From: Rhodopseudomonas palustris JSC-3b
Lineage (GTDB): Bacteria; Pseudomonadota; Alphaproteobacteria; Rhizobiales; Xanthobacteraceae
Assembly: GCA_000504425.1 (NCBI GenBank)
Contig: KI632513.1
Location: forward strand, 3,375,253-3,414,681
Length of the DNA stretch: 39,429 nucleotides
Direction: 5' to 3'
In this document: in pieces, positions 16,548-23,987 of the stretch
Position numbering within the stretch: the first letter of the stretch is position 1
Layout of the letters: each line of letters opens with the position of its first letter
Notes under the pieces: generated by a model
Seen by the model: the letters and a program-made list of their open reading frames with translations, nothing else
Database searches by the model: none
Told to the model about the DNA's origin: nothing
Position numbers and translations under genes: made by a program

Positions 16548-16591
16548 AGCGCCTGACCTCGGGCGGCTGTGCCGCCCGGACCTGCGCCCGC

Positions 16592-16681
16592 GGAGAGGTG
16601 GCAGAGTGGTTGAATGCACCGCACTCGAAATGCGGCATAGGTGCAAGCCTATCGGGGGTTCGAATCCCTCCCTCTCCGCCA
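16592..16681 (+). tRNA. tRNA-Ser (anticodon CGA)
   Basis: The acceptor stem GGAGAGG (16592-16598) pairs with CCTCTCC (16671-16677), followed by the discriminator G and an encoded CCA (16679-16681). The anticodon arm CCGCA/TGCGG encloses the loop CTCGAAA, giving anticodon CGA, which reads UCG serine codons, frequent in a GC-rich genome. A long variable arm (class II) and the T-loop GGTTCGAATCC confirm a serine tRNA. No integrase or duplicated 3-prime end is seen next to it. Confidence 0.97.
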
Positions 16682-16885
16682 GCACTTTTCTCAGAATAGT
16701 GAAATTGTTGCACCGTCTGTAGCGCGCGCGGCTGTGCGCGCGATGATCCTGCCCGCGTGACGGTCACTCTTTGATCTCAGGCGTGCCATCTCGCCCGTGC
16801 CAGCATGGTTAACAGATCGTTAAGATTTCGACGCCAAAACGGATTCGTGCTTGGACTTGGGTCCAGCGGAATTCGGAGACTGGGA

Positions 16886-17065
16886 ATGAACGGATTCAGG
16901 CTTGGCGACGAAGTGATGCGCGACAAGGGACGGCGCGGCGTGATCCGCGCGATCTTTCTCAACCGGGAAGCGACCCGGATGTGCGCGGTCGAGACCAACG
17001 GCGCGCTGGATTTCATTGAAGAATCGAAACTGTCGGCCCCGCCGCGCGCCGAACTCGCAGCCTGA
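16886..17065 (+). CDS. Small hypothetical protein (59 aa)
   Basis: The ATG at 16886 follows GGAG by seven bases and gives a 59-residue protein beginning MNGFRLGDEVMRD. The frame extends further upstream but without a ribosome site. The product looks like one small beta-rich domain (GDEVMRDKGRRGVIRAI, then a strand-rich half ending DFIEESKL), similar in flavour to SH3-like or KOW-type barrels. That comparison is weak and I assign no function. There is one cysteine, and no signal or membrane segment. It lies about 200 bases after the tRNA and 130 bases before the glycosyltransferase gene on the same strand. Confidence 0.65.
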   Translation: MNGFRLGDEVMRDKGRRGVIRAIFLNREATRMCAVETNGALDFIEESKLSAPPRAELAA

Positions 17066-17196
17066 TCGACCCGCCGCCTCGACGGTTGGCGCGGCCGGAA
17101 CTGCGGCCCGCCGACCATCCGCCCCCTTCGTGCTTCGGATGGAATCGAGCCTCCGAATAAACTACACCGCCAGTGGTGAGCCGGGCGAGGGCAGCA

Positions 17197-18297
17197 GTGC
17201 GGATTACGTTGGCGGTCTCTCAATTGACCAAGCTCGGCGGCAAGGAGCGCGATTGCCTGGCGACCGCGCGCCATCTGGCTGAGCGTGGCCATCAGGTTAC
17301 GGTGCTGACCACCGCAGTTGCCGATGATCTCGCCGCGGCGCCGTTTCGGATTGAGCTGCTGCGCGTTCGCGGTTTTAGCAATCATAGCCGTTCGGCGGCG
17401 TTCGGCCGCGCGGTGGTGAAGCGACATCAAAAGCACGGCGGCGATCTGCTGTTCGCGTTCGACCGGATGCCCGGCGCCGATCTGTTCTTTGCCGCCGATC
17501 GCAGCTATCTGCGCCGTTATCACGGCCTGGCCGGGAAGCTGCTGCCGCGGCGCCGCACCATGCTGGCGCTGGAGCGCGGCGTTTATGATCCGAAGGCTGC
17601 GACCCGGCTGTTGTTCCTGACCGCGCAGCAGCGCGACGAATATCAGCAGTTCTACGGCTTTGATCCGGCGCGCGGCACCGTGCTGCCGATGATCCTGCAC
17701 GATGAACGCTTTGCCGCGTTGGAAACTGCAGCGGAGCGCGGCGCGGTCCGCCGCGAGCTGGGCATTCCGGATGACGCGCCGCTTGTGCTCGGCATCGGCA
17801 TTGCCGCGCGGCTCAAGGGTTTTGACCGCACGCTCGCTGCGGTCGCGGCGCAGCCGAAACTGCATCTGCTGCTCGCCGGCTCATCCGATCGCTGGCTGGC
17901 GCCGCAGGTTGCCGAGCTGGGGTTGCAGGACCGGGTGCGACTATTGCCCTATGTGCCCAATGTCATGGACCTGCTGAACGCGGCCGATCTGTTCGTGCAT
18001 CCGGCGCGCGAGGAAGCGGGCGGCATCGTGATCGGCGAGGCGCTGCTCGCCGGGCTGCCGGTGATCGTCTCGGCGGTGTGCGGCTATGCGCCGGTGGTGG
18101 CGCGCACCAATGCCGGCATCGTGCTGCCGGAACCGTTTACGCCCGAGGCGCTGAGCGCCGCGCTCTCCGAGGTGACCGGCGCGCTGCCGGTGTTCCAGGA
18201 ACGGGCCCGCGCGCAAGCCGCGAACCTTCGCGAAACCCGCGGCGCCTGGCTGCGCTGCATCGCCGACCAGGTCGAGGCGGCAGCGGCCACGCGCTAG
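17197..18297 (+). CDS. GT4-family glycosyltransferase (WaaG-like)
   Basis: This 366-residue GT-B enzyme should transfer a sugar from a nucleotide-sugar donor with retention, probably in lipopolysaccharide core assembly at the cytoplasmic face of the inner membrane. It starts RITLAVSQLTKLGGKERDC, the acceptor-side glycine loop as in WaaG (RfaG). The C-terminal donor domain has GIGIAARLKGFDRT, the AADLFVHPARE segment and the EX7E-type EEAGGIVIGEALLAG motif. GTG 17197 is chosen because GAGG lies about six bases upstream and the protein then begins at its first beta strand; a GTG at 17173 is an alternative. No other LPS gene is adjacent, so the pathway is inferred from the family. It is followed 32 bases later by the alkyltransferase gene. 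Confidence 0.9.
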   Translation: MRITLAVSQLTKLGGKERDCLATARHLAERGHQVTVLTTAVADDLAAAPFRIELLRVRGFSNHSRSAAFGRAVVKRHQKHGGDLLFAFDRMPGADLFFAADRSYLRRYHGLAGKLLPRRRTMLALERGVYDPKAATRLLFLTAQQRDEYQQFYGFDPARGTVLPMILHDERFAALETAAERGAVRRELGIPDDAPLVLGIGIAARLKGFDRTLAAVAAQPKLHLLLAGSSDRWLAPQVAELGLQDRVRLLPYVPNVMDLLNAADLFVHPAREEAGGIVIGEALLAGLPVIVSAVCGYAPVVARTNAGIVLPEPFTPEALSAALSEVTGALPVFQERARAQAANLRETRGAWLRCIADQVEAAAATR

Positions 18298-18329
18298 GCC
18301 GCCGGCCGGTTTTGGCGTAGGCTGGCGCC

Positions 18330-18884
18330 ATGACTGTGCTCGGCTTTGCGCTGTTCGACACGTCGATTGGCCGCTGCGGCGTAGCCTGGAGCGAACGCGG
18401 CATCGTCGCGGTGCAATTGCCGCTGGTCAGCGAAACCGAGACCCGGATCAGGCTGCGCCAGCGCCATGGCGATCTGCCGGAACTGCCGCCGACCGCGGCC
18501 GCCAGCTACGCGATCGAACGGATGGCGGCGCTGCTCGCCGGCCAGCCGATCGATCTGTCCGATATCTGGCTCGATCTGATCGACATTTCCGAATTCCAGC
18601 GCCGGGTCTATGCGATCGCGCGCGAGATCCCGCCCGGGCAGACGCTCAGTTATGGCGATATCGCGCGCCGGCTCGGCGATGTCGCGCTGGCGCGCGAGGT
18701 CGGCCAGGCGCTCGGCCGCAATCCCTGTCCGATCATCGTGCCGTGTCACCGCGTACTCGCCGCCGGGCAGCGCCCAGGCGGCTTCTCTGCCAGCGGCGGC
18801 GTCGCCACCAAGCTGCGCATGCTGGCGATCGAGGGCGCGCTGGTGAACTACACGCCCGATCTGTTTGGCGATGACGAAACCTGA
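18330..18884 (+). CDS. Methylated-DNA-[protein]-cysteine S-methyltransferase
   Basis: This suicide DNA-repair enzyme moves an alkyl group from O6-alkylguanine (or O4-alkylthymine) to its own cysteine. The 184-residue product has a degenerate N-terminal ribonuclease-like domain and a clear C-terminal ATase domain. In it, PGQTLSYGDIA begins the helix-turn-helix, GRNPCPIIVPCHRV holds the reactive C139, and GGFSASGGVATKLRML follows. No AdaA-type phosphotriester domain is present, so it is Ogt-like rather than Ada. It converges with the GST gene, leaving 12 bases between stops. Confidence 0.95.
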   Translation: MTVLGFALFDTSIGRCGVAWSERGIVAVQLPLVSETETRIRLRQRHGDLPELPPTAAASYAIERMAALLAGQPIDLSDIWLDLIDISEFQRRVYAIAREIPPGQTLSYGDIARRLGDVALAREVGQALGRNPCPIIVPCHRVLAAGQRPGGFSASGGVATKLRMLAIEGALVNYTPDLFGDDET

Positions 18885-18896
18885 GCGCAGCCGCTA

Positions 18897-19517
18897 TCAG
18901 GTTGGCGGCACCGTCGCCGCCACCGAGGGGCGCTGCATCATCTTGTCATGGAAGGCGTCGAGTTTCGGAAACGCCTTGCGCCAGCCGCAATCGGCAAAGC
19001 GCAGATCGGCATAGCCGAGCGAACAGACCAGCGCGATCTGCGCCAGATCGAGCGGCCGGGTCAGCGTGTCGCCGTGCTGTTCAAAGCGCTGCCAGCCGGC
19101 CCAGACCCGCGCCCAATGATCGTCATACCAAGCATGCCAGCGATAGGGTTCCGGCCGCACCGCGCTTTCGTAGCGGCATAGCAGCATGGAATCGGTGATG
19201 CCTTGCAGCAGCGAATGTTCACTTCTGACCCGCCACTTCGCCGGGCCGGAGGCCGGGATCAGCCGGCCGCCGCCGCCGAGTTCATCGAGATATTCGGCGA
19301 TCACGAAGGAATCGACGATCACCTCGCCGCTGTCGAGTGTCAGCGCCGGCAGCTTCTTCAGCGGATTGATTTGTTTGACATAGGCGTCATTGGCCGTGCC
19401 CGGCACCACCTGGGCCGGCACCAGCTCGATCTGATCAATCAGTCCGAGTTCGATGGCGGCGATGCGCACTTTGCGAGCAAAGGGGGACAGCGGCGAGAAC
19501 GATAGCTTCATGACCAT
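18897..19517 (-). CDS. Glutathione S-transferase family protein
   Basis: This 206-residue protein is a typical cytosolic GST. The thioredoxin-like domain (1-80) has FSPLSPFARKVR with Ser8 or Ser11 as probable active residue, NPLKKLPALT with the cis-proline P57, and DSFVIAEYLDEL (69-80) for the glutathione gamma-glutamyl group. An all-helical domain follows. It belongs to a minus-strand series with a FAH-family enzyme (60 bases upstream) and an MBL-fold hydrolase. This suggests a catabolic role such as glutathione-dependent isomerisation (as maleylacetoacetate or maleylpyruvate isomerase) rather than general detoxification; that is inference. The zeta-class SSCS(T)WRVR motif is not present. 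Confidence 0.92.
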   Translation of the reverse strand: MVMKLSFSPLSPFARKVRIAAIELGLIDQIELVPAQVVPGTANDAYVKQINPLKKLPALTLDSGEVIVDSFVIAEYLDELGGGGRLIPASGPAKWRVRSEHSLLQGITDSMLLCRYESAVRPEPYRWHAWYDDHWARVWAGWQRFEQHGDTLTRPLDLAQIALVCSLGYADLRFADCGWRKAFPKLDAFHDKMMQRPSVAATVPPT

Positions 19518-19576
19518 GGCTCAAAAATCCCATCAACAATGTGCAATGAAGTTGGCTCAAGCGACGCATCAAATGC

Positions 19577-20419
19577 TCACGCCGCAATGATCTGTTGGCG
19601 CTGGGCGCCAAGCCCGTCGATGCCGAGCGTGATCACGTCGCCGACATTGAGATAGCAGGGCGGCGTCATGCCCATGCCGACGCCGGGCGGGGTGCCGGTG
19701 GTGATGATGTCGCCGGGCAGCAGCGTCATCAGCTCGGACACGTAGGCAATGATTTTCGGCACTGAGAAAATCATGGTCGCGGTCGAGCCGGTCTGGCGGC
19801 GCTGACCGTTGACATCGAGCCACAGGCCGAGCCGCTGCACGTCGGCGATCTCGTCCTTAGTCACCAGCCAGGGACCGAGCGGGCCAAAAGTGTCATGCGA
19901 CTTGCCCTTGGTCCATTGCCCGAGCCGTTCGAGCTGAAAGGCGCGCTCGGAAATGTCGTTGCAGATCGCATAGCCGGCGATGCAGTCCGGCGCCTCGCGC
20001 TCGCTGACATATTTGGCGCGCTGGCCGATGATCACCGCCAGTTCCACTTCCCAATCGAGCTTGGTCGAGCCGCGTGGCTTCTCGACCGGGTCGAACGCGC
20101 CGCACAGGCTACTGCTGGCCTTCATGAACACCACCGGCTCACTCGGCACTGCCATTTTCGACTCGGTGGCGTGGTCGGCGTAGTTAAGGCCAATGGCGAT
20201 GAATTTTGGCGCACCGCCAACCGGACAGCCGAGCCGCGGCTGCTCGCCAATCAGCGGCAGTTGTGACCAGTCGAGCGCAGCCAGCCGGGCCAGCGATGCC
20301 GGCGCAAAAGCCTCGCCGGCCAGATCTGCGATCTCGCCGGATAGATCGCGCAGCCGCCCGGCCGGATCGATCAGCCCGGGCTTTTCCGCGCCCACGGCAC
20401 CATAGCGGACCAGCTTCAT
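19577..20419 (-). CDS. Fumarylacetoacetate hydrolase (FAH) family protein
   Basis: This 280-residue protein has the FAH fold, which includes fumarylpyruvate and acylpyruvate hydrolases, oxaloacetate decarboxylases and ureidoglycolate lyase-like enzymes. The metal ligands are E124 and E126 (DWEVELAVIIG) and D155 (CNDISERAFQ). The substrate loop KGKSHDTFGPLGP and the GDIITTGTPPGVGMG motif near the C-terminus are intact. The size and the two-part layout fit the 2-hydroxyhepta-2,4-diene-1,7-dioate isomerase / fumarylpyruvate hydrolase-like branch. It lies between the MBL hydrolase and GST genes in what reads as one operon. Substrate inferred only as a 3-oxo or 2,4-dioxo acid. Confidence 0.92.
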   Translation of the reverse strand: MKLVRYGAVGAEKPGLIDPAGRLRDLSGEIADLAGEAFAPASLARLAALDWSQLPLIGEQPRLGCPVGGAPKFIAIGLNYADHATESKMAVPSEPVVFMKASSSLCGAFDPVEKPRGSTKLDWEVELAVIIGQRAKYVSEREAPDCIAGYAICNDISERAFQLERLGQWTKGKSHDTFGPLGPWLVTKDEIADVQRLGLWLDVNGQRRQTGSTATMIFSVPKIIAYVSELMTLLPGDIITTGTPPGVGMGMTPPCYLNVGDVITLGIDGLGAQRQQIIAA

Positions 20420-20488
20420 CGCGATTTGCCCTCTGCTAGTTCAGCGTCTCAGGGTAACGGCGGGGTGCAGAACGATTCAACGGCGCTG

Positions 20489-21331
20489 TTAGGTCACAAA
20501 GCGAAAACCGTCGCCGTCGCGCTGCACAAAGCCGCCCTCAAAATGGCCGCCGATCACCAGCGTTGCGGTGTCGGCGAAACGGGCAAACAATTCGCGGCGC
20601 GTCGCGGCCGCCTGCTGCGGGTCATAGTCCACCACCGACGACCAGTCCGGCTGCGCCATCTGGCACGGGTGATGCGCGACATCACCGATCAGCAGCGCTT
20701 CCTCGCCGTCCGAGCGGATATGCACCGCGACATGGCCGGGCGTGTGCCCCGGCGTCGGGATCAGCGTAATCTCATCGCTGAGCTGGGCTTCGCTCGCCAC
20801 CAGATCGGCGCGGCCGGCTGTGACCACCGGCGCGATCGAGTCGGCAAACACCGCGGTCTGTTCGCGCGAAAGGCTGTTGGCAGCCCAGTAATCAAATTCG
20901 CTGCGCGCAAACACGTAGCGGGCTTTGTCGAACGTCGGCACCCAGCGGCCCTCGACCTTGCGGGTGTTCCAGCCGACATGATCGACATGCAGATGGGTGC
21001 AGATCACCCGGTCGATCTGCTCCGGCGGGTAGCCGGCCTCGGTGAGCGTATCGAGGAACGGGCCGTCGAGTTCGTTCCAGGACGGCACGTTGCGATCCTG
21101 CTTGCCATTGCCGACGCCGGTATCAACGATGATGCGCTCGGTCGGCGTCTCGACCACCAGCGCGTGCACCGTCATTTTCAGCCGTCCCTCGGCGGTGGCG
21201 AATACCGGCACCAACCAGGGCAGCGCGCGTATTTCCTCGCTGCCGGCCTGGGGCAGGATGAAACGGGTTCCGCCGGTGCTGGTGATTTCGACGATTCTGG
21301 TGATCGTCACCTTGCCCACGGTCCATTTCAT
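20489..21331 (-). CDS. MBL-fold metallo-hydrolase (putative lactonase)
   Basis: This 280-residue dizinc hydrolase has HLHVDH (113-118), H196 in TPGHTPGH, the bridging D217 (IGDVAHH) and H263 (GGHFEGG). This ligand pattern is that of the metallo-beta-lactamase superfamily and close to AHL-lactonase-like and AttM-type enzymes. The ATG at 21331 is chosen: AGGA lies nine bases upstream and MKWTVGKVTITRI is a proper first strand. A frame reaching 21997 runs through the divergent gene and is spurious. No signal peptide is seen. It is first in the MBL-FAH-GST series and divergent from the DUF3775 gene (108 bases). Lactone opening would suit the next two enzymes, but the substrate is not shown. Confidence 0.9.
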   Translation of the reverse strand: MKWTVGKVTITRIVEITSTGGTRFILPQAGSEEIRALPWLVPVFATAEGRLKMTVHALVVETPTERIIVDTGVGNGKQDRNVPSWNELDGPFLDTLTEAGYPPEQIDRVICTHLHVDHVGWNTRKVEGRWVPTFDKARYVFARSEFDYWAANSLSREQTAVFADSIAPVVTAGRADLVASEAQLSDEITLIPTPGHTPGHVAVHIRSDGEEALLIGDVAHHPCQMAQPDWSSVVDYDPQQAAATRRELFARFADTATLVIGGHFEGGFVQRDGDGFRFVT

Positions 21332-21439
21332 CCCCACTGTTCCTTTGTCGTTTTGCTGTCCAAACCATGCTGAGTTCGCGGCTTCCGCGCAATGGATCAG
21401 TTTGCCGGCCGCACCAGCCCCACAGTTGAGGGTCGAACG

Positions 21440-21853
21440 ATGCCCGAGCTCACCATTCCCGTCGACAAGGTCGCGTTCCTGATCGAGAAAGCCCGCGAAT
21501 TCGACGTCAAGGACGGCGTCTCTGATCCGGACTCCGGCTCCAACAGCGCCGACGATCGCATGATTGATGTGCTGGAAGACAGCGGCAGCGATCCGGTGCT
21601 GCGCGAGATCGCCGGGTTCATCAACGCCATGAGCGAGGATGAGCAGATCGACCTCGTCGCCTTGATGCGGCTCGGCCGCGGCGATGGCGACATCGATGAG
21701 TGGGACGAGTTGCGCCGCCAGGCGGCCGAGGGCGCCAATGGCCGCACCGCGCATTATCTGCTCGGCGAACCGCTGCTCAGCGATTTTCTGGCCGAAGGGC
21801 TCGACGCGTTCGGCTTGAGCTGGTCGGACGAGCGCATCACCCCGGTGCGCTGA
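21440..21853 (+). CDS. DUF3775 domain-containing protein
   Basis: This 137-residue acidic cytoplasmic protein begins MPELTIPVDKVAFLIEKAREFDVKD, the start pattern of DUF3775. SEDEQIDLVALMRLGRGD and HYLLGEPLLSDFLAEGLDAFG follow. Function is unknown; the family is widespread as a single small gene in alphaproteobacteria. GAGG lies eight bases before ATG 21440. It is divergent from the MBL hydrolase and about 160 bases ahead of the acyl-CoA synthetase gene. Confidence 0.9.
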   Translation: MPELTIPVDKVAFLIEKAREFDVKDGVSDPDSGSNSADDRMIDVLEDSGSDPVLREIAGFINAMSEDEQIDLVALMRLGRGDGDIDEWDELRRQAAEGANGRTAHYLLGEPLLSDFLAEGLDAFGLSWSDERITPVR

Positions 21854-22014
21854 CCGGCCATCTGCACGGCATTTTCCGCGCCTGAGAAAATCACGCGCCG
21901 CGGCAGCGCTAATGCGCGCGATCGGGCGCCGCGCCGTGCTTGCGCGCTTGCGTTTCGGGCACCCGCTTCGCTTATGATAGGCGAGCGACACAATCAAAAA
22001 TCCGGGGAGAGGGA

Positions 22015-23568
22015 ATGCCTGAATTCGTTACGCTCGACGCGCTGGTCGCCGCCACCGCACGCAGCAAGCCGGACAAGATCGCCGTGATCGATGGCGACCG
22101 GCAGCTCAGCTACGCCGCGTTTGATGACCAGATCAATCGCGTCACCGCGGCCTTGCAGCGCGACGGCGTCCAGCCATGCGACAGCATCGCGATTTGCGCG
22201 CTATCCTCGGCCGAATATGTGGTGACGTTTCTTGGTGCGCTGCGGGCGGGCGTGGCAGTGGCGCCGCTGGCGCCGTCCTCGACGCCGCGCGACTTTGCCG
22301 CGATGGTGCACGACTCCGGCGCCAAACTGCTGTTCATGGATGCGTTTGCCGCGGGTGCCATGAAGGAGGCGCCGCTTCCCGGCGATCTGCGCCGGATCGC
22401 GTTTGATGACAGCAGCGCCGGTGCGCCGTTTTCAGGATGGATCGCCGCGCCGGGCACGGTGCCCGCGCCGGTGACCATTGATCCAAACTCCGTGTTCAAC
22501 ATCATCTATTCGTCCGGTACCACCGGCACGCCAAAGGGCATCGTGCACACCCATCAGCTGCGCTGGTGGCAATATGGCCAGCTCGATCCGCTCGGCTATG
22601 GGCCGGATGCGGTGACGCTGCTCTCGACGCCGCTTTATTCCAACACCACGCTGGTGTGCTTCAACCCGACGCTGGCCGGCGGCGGCACCTTGGTGCTGAT
22701 GAAGAAATTCGACGCTAAGGGCTTACTCGAACTGTGCGTCAAGCACCGCGTCACCCACACCATGCTGGTGCCGGTGCAATATCGCCGCATCATGGCGCTG
22801 CCGGAATTCGGCGATTACGATCTGTCGTCGTTCGTCGCGAAATTCTGCACCTCGGCGCCGTTCGCCGCTGAGCTGAAAGCCGATGTGCTGAAACGCTGGC
22901 CGGGCGGCTTGATCGAATATTACGGCATGACCGAAGGCGGCGGCTCGTGCGCGCTGCTGGCCCATGAACATCCCAATAAGCTGCACACGGTCGGCATGCC
23001 GATGCCGGGCCATGAAGTGCGGCTGATCGATGAGGATGGCAATTTCGTCGGCCCCGGCGAGATCGGCGAAATCGTCGGCCGCTCGCCGGTGATGATGAAG
23101 CACTATCTCAACCAGCCGCAGAAGACCGCCGAAACTTTTTGGCACGATGCCGAGGGCAATCGCTGGGTGCGAACCGGCGATATCGGCAAGTTCGATGCCG
23201 ATGGTTTCTTGATGTTGATGGACCGCAAGAAGGACATGATCATTTCCGGCGGCTTCAACATCTATCCGAGCGACATCGAAAGCGTGCTCACCAAACACGA
23301 CGACGTGCTGGAAGCGGCGGTGGTCGGCATGCCGTCGGAGGAATGGGGCGAGACGCCGGTGGCGTTCGTGGTGCTGCAGCCGCACGGGAGCATCGACGCG
23401 CAGGCGCTGAAAGACTGGACCAATGGTCAGGTCGGCAAGACCCAGCGGCTCTCCGAGGTGGTGTTTGTCGACAGCCTGCCGCGCAGCGCGATCGGCAAGG
23501 TGCTGAAGCGCGAGCTGCGCGATCAGCGCCTTGGGGCCCAGCGCATTGGCATAGCAGCGGCATCCTAG
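22015..23568 (+). CDS. AMP-binding acyl-CoA synthetase / ligase (ANL superfamily)
   Basis: This enzyme activates a carboxylic acid with ATP and couples it to coenzyme A. The 517-residue product has the P-loop YSSGTTGTPKG (about 164-174), YYGMTEGGG, the hinge region TGDIGKFDADG followed by DRKKDMIISGGFNIYP, and the C-terminal catalytic lysine K495 in SAIGKVLKREL. The substrate pocket cannot be read reliably; a medium-chain, aromatic or dicarboxylic acid is possible. The ATG at 22015 follows GGGGAGAGGG. It has no membrane segment. It is monocistronic, converging with slyX (8 bases). It may act with the nearby MBL-FAH-GST set, but shares no operon with it. Confidence 0.93.
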   Translation: MPEFVTLDALVAATARSKPDKIAVIDGDRQLSYAAFDDQINRVTAALQRDGVQPCDSIAICALSSAEYVVTFLGALRAGVAVAPLAPSSTPRDFAAMVHDSGAKLLFMDAFAAGAMKEAPLPGDLRRIAFDDSSAGAPFSGWIAAPGTVPAPVTIDPNSVFNIIYSSGTTGTPKGIVHTHQLRWWQYGQLDPLGYGPDAVTLLSTPLYSNTTLVCFNPTLAGGGTLVLMKKFDAKGLLELCVKHRVTHTMLVPVQYRRIMALPEFGDYDLSSFVAKFCTSAPFAAELKADVLKRWPGGLIEYYGMTEGGGSCALLAHEHPNKLHTVGMPMPGHEVRLIDEDGNFVGPGEIGEIVGRSPVMMKHYLNQPQKTAETFWHDAEGNRWVRTGDIGKFDADGFLMLMDRKKDMIISGGFNIYPSDIESVLTKHDDVLEAAVVGMPSEEWGETPVAFVVLQPHGSIDAQALKDWTNGQVGKTQRLSEVVFVDSLPRSAIGKVLKRELRDQRLGAQRIGIAAAS

Positions 23569-23576
23569 CCGCTGCG

Positions 23577-23801
23577 TCAGTAATGCGGCGGGCGCTCGTT
23601 GCCGGGGCTGGCCGGCGCATTGGCTTCGGCTTCACAGAGCCGCGCGTCGATCGCCTTCAGCTGCCGGGCGAGCGCGTCGATCTGCTGCCATTGCGCGGTG
23701 ATGGTGGCGTTCAGGGTCTCGATGGTCTCGTCCTGATAGGCGATGCGGATTTCGAGCGCGTCGATCCGGTCGTTGAGGGTTTTGGCGTTGTCGTCGGACA
23801 T
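23577..23801 (-). CDS. slyX: SlyX family protein
   Basis: This 74-residue protein is almost entirely coiled coil (about residues 8-58: RIDALEIRIAYQDETIE then QWQQIDALARQLKAID). It ends in the short ERPPHY tail characteristic of SlyX. Its function is unknown; in enterobacteria slyX lies near slyD. It converges with the acyl-CoA synthetase and is divergent from the gamma-glutamyltransferase gene. Confidence 0.9.
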   Translation of the reverse strand: MSDDNAKTLNDRIDALEIRIAYQDETIETLNATITAQWQQIDALARQLKAIDARLCEAEANAPASPGNERPPHY

Positions 23802-23987
23802 GCTGACATCTTCCGTCGTCTGGGTGGCGCCACACCTAAACCATATGCGGCTTTGATGAAATCAGAACCGCCGCGCGGCGCTGGCGTTGCGCGGCGTTCC
23901 GCCGCGTCCGGCACGGCGGCGCCGTTGCCGCGCCCGGGGCGGATATGTCATGAAAATGCAGTGAATTCGCTCGCGGGAGGGTGAGGC

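Larger units (their letters stand above)
16245..16591 (+). other. Non-coding stretch before tRNA-Ser
   Basis: I see no credible gene. It holds a triplicated TCCCGCC motif (16264-16284), a candidate tRNA promoter (16519-16547) and a GGGCGGC/GCCGCCC hairpin (16561-16577) in the tRNA leader. Confidence 0.5.

Noticed and set aside
16592-16681. tRNA-Ser as an integration site of a mobile element
   Set aside because: No integrase, no duplicated tRNA 3-prime end and no change of composition is visible downstream.
16722-16742. GCGCGCG-rich stem after tRNA-Ser as terminator
   Set aside because: The stem is alternating GC with no T-run after it and lies 40 bases past the tRNA; it is too weak to call.
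21948-21978. Sigma-70 promoter TTGCGT-N19-TATGAT before the acyl-CoA synthetase gene
   Set aside because: The -10 is good but the spacer of 19 bases and the poor -35 at other spacings make it unsafe to annotate.
21332-21997. N-terminal extension of the MBL hydrolase
   Set aside because: It would run through the divergent DUF3775 gene; the ATG at 21331 has a ribosome site and a proper first strand.
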